From Malus domestica (lineage: Eukaryota > Streptophyta > Magnoliopsida > Rosales > Rosaceae): a stretch of 64,000 nucleotides of DNA. Numbering within the stretch: position 1 is the stretch's first letter; every line of letters begins with the position of its first letter. The notes under the pieces were generated by a model. That model worked only from the letters and a program-made list of their open reading frames with translations. It did not search any database and was not told the origin of the DNA. Both the position numbers and the translations under genes were made by a program. The DNA lies in NCBI RefSeq assembly GCF_042453785.1, contig NC_091664.1, forward strand, positions 30,056,501 to 30,120,500, in the 5' to 3' direction. Below are positions 31,331 through 47,646 of this stretch, one piece after another.

Positions 31331-32449
31331 TGTTTAGGGTTGAGAAGGGAAATACAGGTATGATGGAATTGAGAAAAAAAGAGGGTATTTAGGTCAAAGA
31401 AATTGGGAATGGTTTTTTGGAATTACTGTTTTGCCCTAATTGGTTTATTTAGGATTTGCCTTTCTTGGAAAGGCAAGCACTCCCACAAGTCAAATAAAGT
31501 AATTGTAACCGTATGAACCCGTATTCAATATAAACACTTGAAAACGTTGTTAACATGATATATCGAATTACATGTATGGTAATTTGTACACGCGATTTAT
31601 TAAGTGGTGTGAAAGCACTTAAGGAGCTTATTGTAATATTTGATTTGTATAAATACGACAATTGATATGTCATTTGTTATTCGTCTTTAATATGTGATGA
31701 TTACAGAAAAAACTATGACAAAATATCTTATTAATATGAAATTAAAATGGTGAATTGCTTTGATGATTAGGGTCTTTTAGTTCAAATTATTCATTGTTTA
31801 TTTAGTAAAAGATTAAAATAATTTACCGTAGATAAACTCAGAGATAACTTCTATCGATTTTTATTGTCAAAAACAAAAAGTTACGTTAATCTTAATGATC
31901 ATTGTAGCTAAAAAACCAAATAAAAATTTACTTGTTTCATTGATATTTTTTTTTTAAAAAAACAAAATTTCCCCGGGAATCTTTGCTGTTCATCTTTTTT
32001 TTTGGTGGGAAAATCCTGGCCATTGATTCAAGTCCAACTGAACAGCCTATTTAATCTTTTTTTTTTTTTTTGAATTTTAATGAAACACTTATGGTACTGT
32101 TAATTTTAACGAAAAACCACATTTTTACTTTAAAAAGTCAATCCTGATATTATTTACCTACAATACATTTTTGTTATTTTTGTTAAAACTTAAAGTTTTC
32201 AAGCATTTTTTATTAGTTTTTTTTTTCTTTTTTTTTTTAATTTTTTTCTTTTTTTTTTTAATTTTTTTCTTTTTATAGAGGGACCTTTGCGTACGGTGTC
32301 GTTTTGTCCTGGATCGGCAGCCGACATTTTGGCTTCTGTCCGTCGGCTTTTGTTTCAACTCCCAACTTTTGAATTCTTGCGATGTGGCACGACAACGTGC
32401 GTCGTCTGATGTCGTAAAGCTTCAACCTTTGGGTTGATACTTTCGTTGT
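31331..32449. other. Intergenic between divergent MUG1-like and MyoB genes
   Basis: AT-rich with long T tracts (32050-32070, 32217-32275). No gene is visible; it should contain the promoters of both divergently transcribed genes. Confidence 0.5.
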
Positions 32450-33644
32450 TGTCCCCTCTCTCTCTCTCTCTCTCTCTCACCAAACCCATTATTCCTTTTT
32501 TGGTGTTTGTCATTGGTTCTGAAAAATTCAATCATTCCATTTCCTTCTTTTGTTCCACCACATGAACAGGTCAGTTTCTAATTTCGTAGTTACCCGACCC
32601 AATTACAATAATGATCAGTTTTTTAGTACGTTGTCGTAAATATTTGATCTTTATATTATAATGTGGTCGATATTTGATTTTGGTTACGGGATTTGATTTC
32701 TGATCATTTTAATCAAAATTTCCCAAGTTATATATGGTGATCTGAAATTTTTGTTGCTAATTGAATTGGGTTTTGGTTGAATTTGAATCAGGCCATTAAA
32801 GGTTAAACCTTCTGATGGGTATTGGTATTTCAAGTGATTAAATTTAATTTCGAAATTAATTTTTTGGTTTGTTTCTTTGAATTAATCTTTGTGGTTGGTG
32901 AAATTGTATTTGGAATTTTTCGATATGGGTTGTCTCAGGGCTTTCGTTTGATCTTCTGAGATGAATTGGTCAGTGCTTGCTGCTATGAACTTGTACTTTT
33001 CAGGCGTTGACCCTCAAAAGTTTCTGCTTTTAATGGAAATGTAAGCTTTTGATCATGTGGGTTTTGATCCTGTTGAGAAATAAGATTTGGGGCATTAGCA
33101 ATTGGTTCGATCTTCATGTTGTCGATTCTTTTGATTTCGGTTTTTCTACGAGAAATGTGGTGTGTGTTCTTAAGAATGTTCTGTTATGCATGTCACTTGC
33201 TTCCTTTTTTTTTTTTTTAGGAAAACTAATGAAAATGGTTTGAAAACTTTGAGTTTTAACGGTAAGGACAAAATAAAGGATAGAGTAAATAGTACCAGGA
33301 TTGACTTTTTAATGTAAAAATGTGGTTTTTCGTTAAAGTAAACAGGACCAGGAGCTTTTCGATAAAGTTCCCTTTTATTTTTTCGGGTCAAGATGTTTCC
33401 TTTTCAGAATTCTTTTCGTTCAATGTAAATTTCGGGTTCATTTTGTTATGTTTAGATTGCTCCTTGCTGCCCTCTCAGCTAACAGAAGTTGGAATGCAGG
33501 CCTAAATTCCGGTGCTAAACTAGCTGTTTTGGTGATTGGTCTGAATATCCCGAATCTCCCTTGTCCGTTGAGGGAAATGTTGCTGGATTTCACCTTGGAT
33601 TACTGATTCACATTTGAAGGACTAGTGTTTCCTACACTGAGCAC
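32450..33644 (+). promoter_or_regulatory. MyoB leader with probable 5' UTR intron
   Basis: A CT microsatellite (32454-32479) lies in the probable leader. A donor (GAACAG|GTCAGT at 32570) and an acceptor (GGAATGCAG at 33499) would remove a 930-bp intron before the ATG at 33645. Inference only. Confidence 0.45.
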
Positions 33645-36421
33645 ATGGCTGCCTCGGGGACTTCATCTGCATTGACGCAGAAAGCCCCCCAGGATTGGTC
33701 TAAAGCTTTGGTACACGCTCTTTTTGAATGGCTGCTGATTTCTATGCTGTTTGTTTACGCCATATTCTCATATGTTATTACGAAGTTTGCTTATTACTGT
33801 GGATTGCAAGCGCCTTGTCTGCTGTGTTCAAGAATTGATGATGTTTTGGGAAAGGAAAAACTTGGTTATTATTGGGACCTTTTCTGTGGAAATCATAAGT
33901 CAGAGATTTCTTCGTTGGTTCTTTGCCGTACTCACAATAAGCTTGTAGATGTTCATGGAATGTGTGAAAGTTGCCTCTTCTCATTTGCAACATTTAATAG
34001 ATCCAATGCCGAGACTTACGGATTACTGGTGGGTAAGTTGGGGGATGATCCTAAATTTGATTTCGATGAGGACCCTTTACTCGTGGGTCATAATACTTGC
34101 TCTTCAAGCAGAACGTTGTGTTCTTGTTGCAATCAGCCATGGATTTCTCGGGGGCATTCTCAAACGTTGATTCAGACAAAAATATTTGGCGCTGATGCTG
34201 AACTCGATATGCCCCTATCTCGTTCTATTGAACATAATCAGAAAGAACCGAGGAAGGCACGAGATGAATCATATATGTCAGCAAGAACCAGTCATATGAG
34301 AGAGAATGGGATTCACCCTATATCTCATATCCGATACACAGAACTCAAGGTTAACTCTGATACTGAATCGGAAGTTCATTGTTCTGACAATGAAGGTGCA
34401 AGTGCTTTGATTCATGAAAGAGACAATCCCAAGGAAGATAAATCATCTCTGAGAGATCCAGCATCTGTTCCCAAGCCTTCAATTTTGGTCTCACAGACAC
34501 AAGTTGATTCTAAGTCCCATGGTAGTACATCTGTAGCATCTACTGTTGCTATCGGCCATGGACTGGAGGAACTTAACTGGCAACAAGTTGGAAGCAAGGC
34601 TGATCTCCCTCTGTCAACTGCACCCATCGTTGACAATCACCCTCCATCATCAAATGCAATGAAACCCCCAATTGAAGTATCAAAACAAAGAAGTGAGTTC
34701 GGAACTTTTTTCAGTTTCCTCTTTTCTACATTGTCTTGATTTCGCTATTTTTTTCTCTTTGAATTCAACATATTATTGATTTTTGTATGAAATGCTTCTG
34801 CATTAAGCACCCATTGTTTACTGCAGTAAATTAACTTTACAATGATCATTCTTGTCTGTGGTGGTTTCTCTCAGTTGATATTACTGGAAATCATGAAATT
34901 GATCAAACATCTGTGGCGGAATCTGGGGAATTGTACAAGGGAGAAGTCAAGCCACTTGCAACATCTGAAACAGGTTTGGAAACAAACCTTGTTTCAAGCA
35001 ACGCTAATGAGCAAGTAACCAATGTTCTAGACCTTGGTGATGCTTATAAACTTCTTGTTGTTAGTAAAGGAAGGCATTTGTCTGGTGTGGTTGCAGAACA
35101 ATGGATTGGGAAGGACTCTTCTAAAGTTACTGAAGATTTGAAGGTCTTGCTGTCACAGTTGTCTACCACTAGAGGCCTTGAGCAATCAACAGGCGCAACG
35201 AGTCCGAGATTGTCTGCAAATAGTGGAAGTGCAATGAGTCCGAGATTGTCTGCAAATAGTGGAAGCGTAATGAGTCCAAGATTGTCTGCAAATAGTGGTG
35301 ATTTGAAAGCTTTGGATACTTCCAGTTATTTTGGAATGCAGATACATAACAAGAGGATCTCACTTGAAAGAAATGAGTCTGGGCTGTCCGTGGATGGGAG
35401 CATTGTCAGTGAAATTGAGGGTGAGAGTATGGTTGATCGATTAAAGCGTCAGGTTGAGCATGATAAGAAAATTATGAGCGCTTTGTATAAGGAGTTGGAG
35501 GAAGAAAGAAATGCTTCTTCAATCGCTTCAGATCAAGCAATGGCCATGATTACAAGACTGCAAGAGGAGAAGGCAGCACTCCGTATGGAAGCACTCCAGC
35601 AACTAAGAATGATGGAAGAGCAAGCCGAGTATGATAATGAAGCTCTGCAAAAGACAGACGACCTTCTTGTCGAGAAGGAGAAGGAAGTACAAGATCTGGA
35701 AGCGGAGCTGGAATTTTATAGGAATAAGTATCCCAATGAATCGATGCTAGATAATCTGGCAGAGACAACCGGTGATATTCAGGCAAGGGATATTGGGGTT
35801 GTTCATTCCGAATCAAGCAGCATGGAACATAGTTCAAGTGTACATAAACATGTGGATAATGGAAAGCCTCATACACACAGCAAAGTTGAAGGAGCCGCTA
35901 CAACTTTTGGTGACAAGGATGGTAGTAGTGTAAAAGCTACACTTTTGGATTTCGAAGATGAGAAGATACAAATCTTACAGTATTTAGAGAAGTTAGAGAA
36001 GTCACTTTCTTTGCTCTCTGCCAATGGGGTAAATTCAGATTCGTCCAAAGGTGATTGTTCAAAAAAGGGAGGTTCCCAAGAAAACCCTCTGTCAGTGCAA
36101 CATGAAGAGTCTGTATCATTGTCGGGACATACTGAATCACTTAAAAGCCCTCAGTCAAATGACAAGGGACAGTGTGATATTCGTTGCAGTGGGCCAAACT
36201 CTGCAGATCTCTGTCAAGTAACAGATTTAGCTTCTCTCCGGATCCTGAGTTCCAATGTGTTCAAGAGGTTGAAGGCACTCGAGGCAGACCGAGAGTTTCT
36301 TGAACATGCGATTAACTCACTTAAACACGGTGAGGAGGGACTGACGTTCATTCAAGATATAGCTTCTTACCTGGGAGAACTACGACAAATCGGGATAAGA
36401 AGAGATCAAACATCAGCTTGA
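33645..36421 (+). CDS. Myosin-binding protein (MyoB family, DUF593/GTD-binding), 864 aa
   Basis: Two coding exons, 33645..34692 and 34875..36421 (intron phase 1, AGAA|GTGAG ... CTCAG). The N terminus has a transmembrane segment (about residues 25-46, ALFEWLLISMLFVYAIFSYV), followed by a Cys-rich region (CLLCSRID, CRTHNKLVDVHGMCESC, CSCCNQPW). A long polar stretch follows, then the DUF593 coiled coil (about 535-630: LKRQVEHDKKIMSALYKEL, ALRMEALQQLRMMEEQAEYD, ELEFYRNK), which binds the globular tail of class XI myosins. Residues about 458-493 are three 12-residue repeats of (T/M)SPRLSANSGS(A/V). MyoB proteins are vesicle-bound receptors driving cytoplasmic streaming. A myosin XI gene lies 13 kb downstream. 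Confidence 0.9.
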
Positions 36422-38179
36422 GTATGTAACGCCGTACATCGTAGTCTTGCCAGCATATCTTATATCTCTTCCAAGTACGTGGCTAGGACAGTAGAAGCTT
36501 TTTCCCTTTCACTAATATGTAAATTGTTCTATGTCAGGTGGCATGCTTACATGACATGATCTTCGAGAAGTCAGAAGGCGGGTACCTGTTTATCGAGTCT
36601 TTGGATTGAATAAATCGAAGAAGAATCAAAGGACAAAAGGAACGGAAGGACCAGAAAATGAGAGAACGGGAGTTTGAAAATCACTACCCTCGAAGATTTG
36701 GCGTATCATGTGTACAGTAATACTTGCTTCTTTTTTTTTTAACCTCAACAGTCAACAAAAAGAAAATAATAGGATTCGAGTCCCCTCCCTTATACTATAC
36801 AGTTGGTCGTTTTTTCTCCCTTCGCCCGCCTTTTTTGGGGTCTGAGACCGTCTGACATATTTCACATTTTACTTTGGAAATATGTAGATTTGGTGAGCTT
36901 TTTATTTTTATTTTTATTTCTTTTACTAATTGAGTTTGAGTGGGAGTTTATTTGTTTGGTTTAATATTCTTCTTTTTTTTTCACCATTTTTGGTTTTTAA
37001 TTTTTAATGGAGTGGATGAGTGATTGAAATGTAAAACGGGTGAATATTGTGTGTAAACTGTCAAGTATCAATAAGAAGATTGATGTCATTCCATTTTGTG
37101 CAACCTCATAGCTTGTTCTTTTTCGATATTTAAAAGTTTAGGATGAGGGGAACCTACCCGTCCAGGGCAAGAGCATGTCTGATACCACAAGTCTCTTTAA
37201 GGACTTACAAACGGGGTCTTTGCTTTTTTTTATTTTTTATTTTTTAAACAAATAACCCACCAAGATGGAACTAGAACGTAGACATTAGTCTAGCGAAGAG
37301 AATGATTTTTACCAACTAAACTAGCCCTCTTTTATATAAGTCAATTTAAACCAATAAAATTCACATTGAGAAACAATTAAATCCCAATTGAACACTCAAT
37401 TTTTTTTTTTTGGACAAAACTAAATTTTTTATTAAATTCCAGAAAAAAGATTAACAAACGAGTTTGTTCAAGAAAAAAAAAAGAGAAATTAGGTTCTCAT
37501 CCCTCTTTTTTTAATTCTATTTATTGAAACCTTATTTCTTTTCAAATTTTAATCAAGGTCCCTTGGTTTTAATAAACATCATTAATTATTTAAATAATAA
37601 AATATTTTACATATCAAGATAATTAAATTTTATTTCTAAATTATTCATTTGGTGTTATAAACGTTACATTTGATATATTTATATTTATGGCTAAATTTTG
37701 TATCATATATTTTTATTTTTAGTTTGTACTCATTTTAATTTGTAACCTTTTTTTTTTAAATTGTGCCAATTTTCTACTAGTTTTAGTTTGTACACATATA
37801 TTAATTTCTTTTTGTGTCCATATTTTTCAAACTTTTATTTGTACTCATATTTTTTCGACCTTTTATTTGTGCCCATAATTTATTAATAATATACCCATTT
37901 GTCTTTAAAATGGTACCACTTTGTTATATGTAAAATGTACCCATTGGTTTTTTTGTATGAAATGTACTCATTATATACAACATATCACCTCTTTTTGTAT
38001 AAAATGTACCAATTTTTTGTATGTATTAATAACCTACATAGAAATGTATTATTGCATTAATTTCAGAGATTTCAATAAAAAATTGAAAATCAATAAGGTT
38101 TCAATCAAATAACGTAGATAAATAAAGACAGCATCCAAAGTTACCGAAAAATAAAAATTAACCAACGAGTAAAGTATGA
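36422..38179. other. MyoB 3' UTR and AT-rich intergenic DNA
   Basis: The first 300 bp are the probable 3' UTR. From about 37680 to 38040 there is a series of degenerate short units of the type TTTGTACTCAT / TTTGTGCCCAT / AAATGTACCCAT spaced irregularly, probably an old transposon remnant. No ORF is supported. Confidence 0.45.
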
Positions 38180-38197
38180 ACGTGAGGGTCACGTGAT
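38180..38197. promoter_or_regulatory. G-box block upstream of PURKE
   Basis: A CACGTG core at 38190 in an 18-nt block (ACGTGAGGGTCACGTGAT) that recurs, reversed, at 38547-38564 inside coding exon 1. CACGTG is the plant bZIP/bHLH G-box core; the role here is inferred. Confidence 0.5.
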
Positions 38198-38343
38198 TTA
38201 AGGAAAAGTCCGAGAGGTGGGGTCGAACTATTCTACCTAGCGTTATTCATCCCGTCGAAGGGAGCAAGAACGAGGAAGACAGAGAGAGAGTGAGGAGAGA
38301 GAAACAGAGAGCGCCGCCGTGAGGTTTCGGTTCTCTCTATACA

Positions 38344-41300
38344 ATGTTCCAACAGAGCTCTGGCTGCTGCGACTCGCTCTTCGCTTCGCAGGAGTTTGGG
38401 TTTAGGCCGTGTTTGGCTGCGCCGAAAACGAAAAACGCATTCTCCTGCTCCATGGAAAAGCAGAAGCTTTTCACTGGTTCTTCTTCTTCTCTCTCGCTCA
38501 AGGAGCAACCCCAAACGAAGCGCAATCCAGTCCTGGCCTGCCGAGCATCACGTGACCCTCACGTGATTACTGGGTAAATGTTCCTTTCCCGAAATTCGTT
38601 TCAGTTTATGTAAAGCAACGATTTTTAACTAATTAGCGTTTGAGCGCTCGTGTATTGTATTTGAATAAGTGTGTAGAAAATTTGAATATTTTGTTGTGCA
38701 GGAAAGATGATGCAGCTGTTCATGGAGTTGCTGATGTAATTGTTGGTGTTCTTGGAGGAGGCCAACTGGGTCGGATGTTCTGCCAAGCAGCTTCGCGAAT
38801 GGCGATTAAAGTGATGGTCTTGGACCCACAAGAGAACTGCCCAGCTAGTGAGCTTGCCCATTATCATATGGTTGGCAGCTTCGATGATAGCGCGACGGTC
38901 CAAGAGTTCGCAAAGAGGTGAAGATTCTATGTTCTTGTAATCCAATTTTGTGTTGTGTTGTGTTTTTTTGTGTAGTTGGAAATGGTATGTATGGAGTGTA
39001 AATGTATTCGTGTGGTAGTTAGATGTGGAGTGCTGACTGTGGAAATTGAGCATGTGGATGTGGAGACGTTAGAGAAGCTTGAGCAGCAAGGAGTGGACTG
39101 CCAACCCAAAGGCTCTACAATCAGAATAATTCAGGTTTGTCTATTCGTTTCGATGTTGCTTTTTATTTTTCATCACCGCGTTAATGCGTATGAAAGTTAG
39201 TTTGCTACAAACAGTAATCCATTTGGACAGATTGGTTTATGACTTTATGTACAGAGTTTCGTTTTTCTCGAAGGAACATTCACATTTTAGTCATAAAATT
39301 TAATCCTTGTATGGACATGTTGCACTAACCCGACATTCCACTTATCGCTGCATTGTTATTTTGTAGTGTGCTAAGCATTGGCTCATGTTTTGAATGTAAC
39401 AGGATAAGTATCTCCAAAAGGTTCATTTTTCGAAGCATGATATTCCGCTTCCTGAATTCATGCAGGTTTGTTACCCCGTTATCTATCTGATTGAAGTATT
39501 AGCATAAGTGATTTTGTAAATTTGCTTTCTATTTGAGAGTGCAAGATTATATACCATTTACTGTAAAATGTGGCTAAGGCAGATAGACGATCTTGAAGGT
39601 GCCAAGAGAGCAGGGGACCTCTTTGGCTATCCTCTTATGATTAAAAGTAAAAGGTTAGCTTACGATGGACGTGGAAATGCTGTTGCTAAGAGTGAGGATG
39701 AGCTTTCTTCTGCTGTGGCTGGTAATATGTTCATTAAAATATCTTCTCAAAAAAAAATATGTCCATCAAAATGGATTGTGATTGGCCTTGATTCAACTAG
39801 TTGAGGCTATATGGTTTTTATAGTTCTAACTTTGTTCCAGCTCTTGGAGGGTTTGGTCGTGGCTTATATGTTGAGAAATGGGCCCCATTTGTAAAGGTTG
39901 GTTTCTAAAAGTTACTATGAGACTATAAGCATTGTTTGATGATTTACATTGCCACACATTAATCCCCAACAAAACACAATGCTTCTGAGTGAGTTCATAA
40001 GAAAAAAACTTCCCTTACTTTTTGGCAATATAACTGCAGGAGCTGGCTGTTATTGTTGCAAGAGGAAGAGACAATTCTATCGTATGCTACCCTGTTGTTG
40101 AAACAATACACAAGTAAGCTGCAGATTAAGTTTTGAATTATGTGTCAGCAGCCAATCTTTGATCTTAATTTGCTCATATCTGTTTATTTAGACGATAATA
40201 TTCACATAAAGCCGGATGAGTTCATGCATGTTTGGGGATCTATTTTGCAGGGAAAACATTTGTCAAATTGTAAAGGCACCTGCTAACATGTCTTGGAAGA
40301 TCAGAAAGCTGGCCACTGATATTGCATCCAGAGCTGTTCGTTCATTAGAAGGTGCTGGTGTCTTTGCAGTTGAGTTGTTCTTGACAATGGATGACCAGGT
40401 AGCAATGGACCTCTTTTAACAACTTTCCATTATGTTTATTTCTTCATGATCAATTAAGTTATGCATGTATTTACTTCTTGTCAGATTTTGCTAAATGAAG
40501 TAGCTCCTAGACCTCACAATAGTGGTCATCACACAATAGAGTCTTGCTACACTTCTCAATATGAACAACATTTGAGGGCTGTTGTTGGTCTTCCACTTGG
40601 TGATCCATCAATGAAAACTCCAGCTGCGATTATGTACAATTTACTTGGCGAAGATGAGGTGAGGTTCTATTCAGTTCTGTGGAGTTTAGATCACCATCTG
40701 TCAGCGCATATTTTCTGATTTTAGTTCTAAACAATGTATAGTCATCACTGTGCTTGTGGAAGATAAATTAATTGATCAATTGCTGATGGCTGTCATGCGT
40801 CTTTTATGCTTTCAGGGGGAACCAGGTTTCCTTCTAGCTCAGCAATTGATTGGAAGAGCGTTGTGTATTCCAGGGGCCACTGTTCATTGGTATGATAAGC
40901 CAGGTAAGATTCTGCTTATGTTCATATTACAACGTCTTGCTTATTTCAGAGTCATACTCAAGAATCACCTATGTTTCTATGTTGTGGCAGAAATGCGGAA
41001 GCAACGGAAGATGGGTCATATCACCATTGTTGGACCTTCCCTGGGAAATGTCGAAAAACTTCTAGAGTCGATGCTAAATGAAGAAAAATCAGATGGTCAG
41101 TCTGCAGGTAGTTGTAGACTTGTAGTAGAGTGGTTTGATATGATTATTCCATGGTTGCAGGTCCTGTGCGGTTATATGTATTAACCTTAGGTGGCTTCAT
41201 TATTACATCTACTAGTAAATTTCATAAATTCACAAATCATTATCGTGGAAAATTTACTGTAAAATTGGAAGGGTACACGGGGAATGAAAATGGTTGAACT

Positions 41301-42511
41301 TTATAAAGAATTCTGGGCAAAAAAGGCAAGGCAACCACACTATCGGCAAAATTAATCTTGTATATTTTGTGGTGATTCCCTTCCTTTCCTTGTGCCTGTA
41401 GCTGCACCCCTTAGAAAACCAAACTGTATAGATTCCATTTTGATTTCATTGTACTTTAATAGTCTTGGTTATTTCTGAAGACTTTGTTATGTTCAACTTG
41501 CATTCATGTTGCTTTCTTTTTACTGGATGCAGTCACACCGCGTGTTGGTATCGTAATGGGCTCTGATTCAGATCTTCCTGTTATGAAAGATGCTGCAAAG
41601 ATTTTGAATATGTTTGGAGTACCTAATGAGGTTTGCTTCTCACATGTTACTGTTTGCTGTCAAATGATCACCCATTAGATGCGAGCTACACGTTTTAGTA
41701 CCATATGATGTTAATGCAATATAATTTCCAGGTGAGAATAGTTTCAGCACATCGAACTCCTGAATTGATGTATTCGTATGCCTTGTCTGCTCGGGAGAGA
41801 GGCATTCAGGTCATCATTGCTGGTGCTGGTGGTGCTGCTCACTTGCCAGGCAAGTCACAAACCGTGCTTCAAACAAATTCGTCTAGTGCATTATACATTC
41901 TCTGGGGTTAATTGAACTAACGCGTGAGTTTTGCAGGCATGGTAGCTGCCCTCACTCCTTTGCCTGTTATTGGTGTCCCTGTGCGTGCTTCTACATTGGA
42001 TGGAATCGATTCTCTTTTATCCATTGTGCAGGTACATATTATATCAGACTGTTCTGCTATATCCCTATAAATTTATGCTTTGTTTCATTTTTCTTTTCAT
42101 TGCTGCAATTTTCTATACTCTGTTCGACAAGAATAGTATGCAGGTTCGGTTCTGTTGTTGGTACTATTGAGTTCTTATGACTTATCAGTAAGTTATTTTG
42201 TATTTGTGTTGATTATGCAGATGCCGAGAGGGGTCCCAGTTGCAACGGTAGCTGTAAACAACGCCACCAACGCTGGTTTGCTCGCAGTTAGGATATTGGG
42301 TGTTTGTGATGCCGATCTAGTATCAAGGTTGGGTTCTGTCACTTGATAACGTGTGGAGATTAAATTTTTATGTTCGGTTGCCTGCATTTTCTAACGAGGT
42401 AGTTCACTCGAGTGCAGAATGACCCAGTATCAAGAAGACACAAGGGACGAAGTTTTGACAAAGGCGGAGAAACTACAGAAAGATGGATGGGAGTCGTATT
42501 TGAATCCTTGA
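38344..42511 (+). CDS. PURKE: Phosphoribosylaminoimidazole carboxylase (PurK-PurE fusion), plastid
   Basis: Sixteen exons in agreeing phase: 38344..38573, 38702..38917, 39023..39134, 39403..39465, 39583..39721, 39841..39896, 40040..40113, 40251..40398, 40485..40658, 40816..40903, 40991..41107, 41533..41630, 41732..41849, 41937..42031, 42221..42327, 42418..42511; 642 residues. The front looks like a plastid transit peptide. The ATP-grasp PurK half starts at [12 protein letters not shown] and includes [15 protein letters not shown]. The PurE half starts at [14 protein letters not shown] and includes SAHRTPELM and [12 protein letters not shown]. It converts AIR to CAIR in purine synthesis. The intron after exon 13 has a GC donor (CCAG|GCAAGT). 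The fused order and length are standard for plants. Confidence 0.95.
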
Positions 42512-42882
42512 AGTCGAAGAGACTACAAACATCTGTTCAGTTTTTGGAGTTTCACTTTCTCTTGAAGTCGAGAGTTTCCTGAATATGCTATCCAACGAAG
42601 ATGTGCAGAAAAGAAGTATCTGACAGCTTATCGACGCGCAGTAGAATGAATAGATGGATGTTGTTGAGAAAATGCGGAATGTTTTTGCCTACGAAAATCA
42701 ATCAACGTTATTCGGATTGATGTCAAACCGGGAAAGAAGAAAGAGGAACAGACGGACTCCGGCAGGGGGACAGAAGAAGTCTTCTATTTATGTTTGTGTC
42801 AGCATAAGATATGTAAAACCGTGAAACATTCAAACTAATAAATTGGATTTGCATCTTTAATTGCCAAAATCATCTCGAATTA
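42512..42882 (+). other. PURKE 3' UTR
   Basis: Non-coding downstream sequence with a possible polyadenylation signal AATAAA at 42838. Confidence 0.5.
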
Positions 42883-43348
42883 GTTCTAAAAGACGCTAGT
42901 CGCTAGTTGGGCGGCGGGCTGGGGCCTAGCGCCTAGGCGGTTAGACGGATTTAAGTAAATCTATTATATTTAGTGTAAATAAGTGTCTGTTTATACCTTA
43001 AATATATATGATTTCATCATAAATTACAAAATAGAATGACATATATATTATGAAGTATTGGAACATAATGAAAACACGGGAAATAAGGATATAACGTGTG
43101 TTCATTTAAGTATGCAACAAGTCTTTTACAATTTATGGAAGAAAAAAAAACAAAATGCATAATGAAAGTTATCTATTTTTTGTTTAAATAAATCGCGACC
43201 TAGGCTAGTGCCTAGGCGGGTTTAGGCGGATTCCTAGGTGGTCTAGGTGGACTCCTCAACAAGCATAGGCGTTCTTTCTTAATTTTCAAAAGCCTAGGCA
43301 TTAATTGGGACAGTGGCCAGGCCGGCGATAGGCGGGGATTTTTAGAAC
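42883..43348. mobile_element. MITE-like element with CTAGGCG-rich inverted ends
   Basis: The left end GTTCTAAAAGACGC is mirrored by the right end TTTTTAGAAC. Both arms are rich in CTAGGCG/GGGCGG (42900-42960 and 43200-43345) around an AT-rich core. No coding capacity. The target duplication is not clear, so the ends are approximate and the superfamily is open. Confidence 0.55.
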
Positions 43349-43483
43349 AGTGATTAGAAGGAAGCATCCCACAGCTAAAAATCACCAATTCATTAAAAAC
43401 ACAGAGACCTACATGACAACAGAGACATCAAGGACTATACGCATAAACGGAACACGTTAATTGCATCAGATACACCAAAACCT

Positions 43484-46690
<3,207 letters not shown>

Positions 46691-46969
46691 CTTGCAGCTC
46701 GTGCTGGAAATGGAATTCTTATGAATTTTGGGTTAAAAAGGAAAAAAGAATAAATCTTTGCCTTGAGCTCGTATGTAATCAGAGACCCAAATCTGCCAAT
46801 TGCAAAAAAGCCTTGCCGTCTGAGTAATTATGTTTTTGCCCCCCGGAGATCAGCGGTCTGCATCTCACTCTTTCTTCTTCATCCTCTCCTTTTTCCTTTT
46901 TCTTTCTCGGCCGGTAGACAAGTTAAAAACTTGACCCGCCAAACCGAAACGCAACAAAACCCGGTCTGA

Positions 46970-47646
46970 GGATAAAAATGGCCGGTCCGCCAAAAAGCTA
47001 AATTAAATTTTTCGGACAATTACATCTTACTCTTCAATTTGGAAATTGATCTTCCCGAATCTCTTCCTCCTAATGAATTTAAGTCTGAAATTCAGGCTAT
47101 TAAGATTTAATCTAACAACTAAAGTTATTATAACTTTTAAAGTGGACCATTGTTTATAACCGTTGAATCAAATTTCAATAGTCTGGATATTTGAACTTGA
47201 TGTATTAAGAGAAAAGAATCCGAAGAGGATCCCTTTCCCTCTAATTTTTATCGCACCACACATTGAGATTTTAAAATCATTTTAAATCATGCCTTTTGTT
47301 GTTGTTTTTTTTTTTTTTGGTAAACTGAAAATTCCATTCCAGGGCAAAAATGTCAGAACATACGAAGAAAATTCATTCCAAGGCAAAGATGCCAAAACAT
47401 ACAAAAAAAGCCTACAATGAGGCAAACACAGAGCTAGACAAGCAATAACTAAACAGTGCAGAAGGGTACAACAAAGAAGATGCTGCAATCATGTGAAGGC
47501 GTTGCCCTTTACACTACCAAAACAAAATTACTGAGAACAAGGCGTCGCCTTTTGTTGTTTGCTTGACTTGTAAGGCACACTAATACCACAAAGACATTAT
47601 TGGAGCATTGGCTTCTCTTCAGCTGAGGTTTCATTTCCTAAGAGAC
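46970..47646. other. Intergenic with weak repeat remnants
   Basis: 47045-47245 shows a weak inverted repeat (CGAATCTCTTCCTCCTAATG against a reversed CGGATTCTTTTCTCTTAATA), perhaps an old MITE. 47325-47410 has a diverged direct repeat of about 60 bp (ATTCCAGGGCAAAAATG / ATTCCAAGGCAAAGATG) next to a T tract, like the reversed 3' end of a LINE. No gene is seen. Confidence 0.35.

Noticed and set aside
32158-32358. Lys-rich minus-strand ORF
   Set aside because: It is a translation of long T tracts; low complexity.
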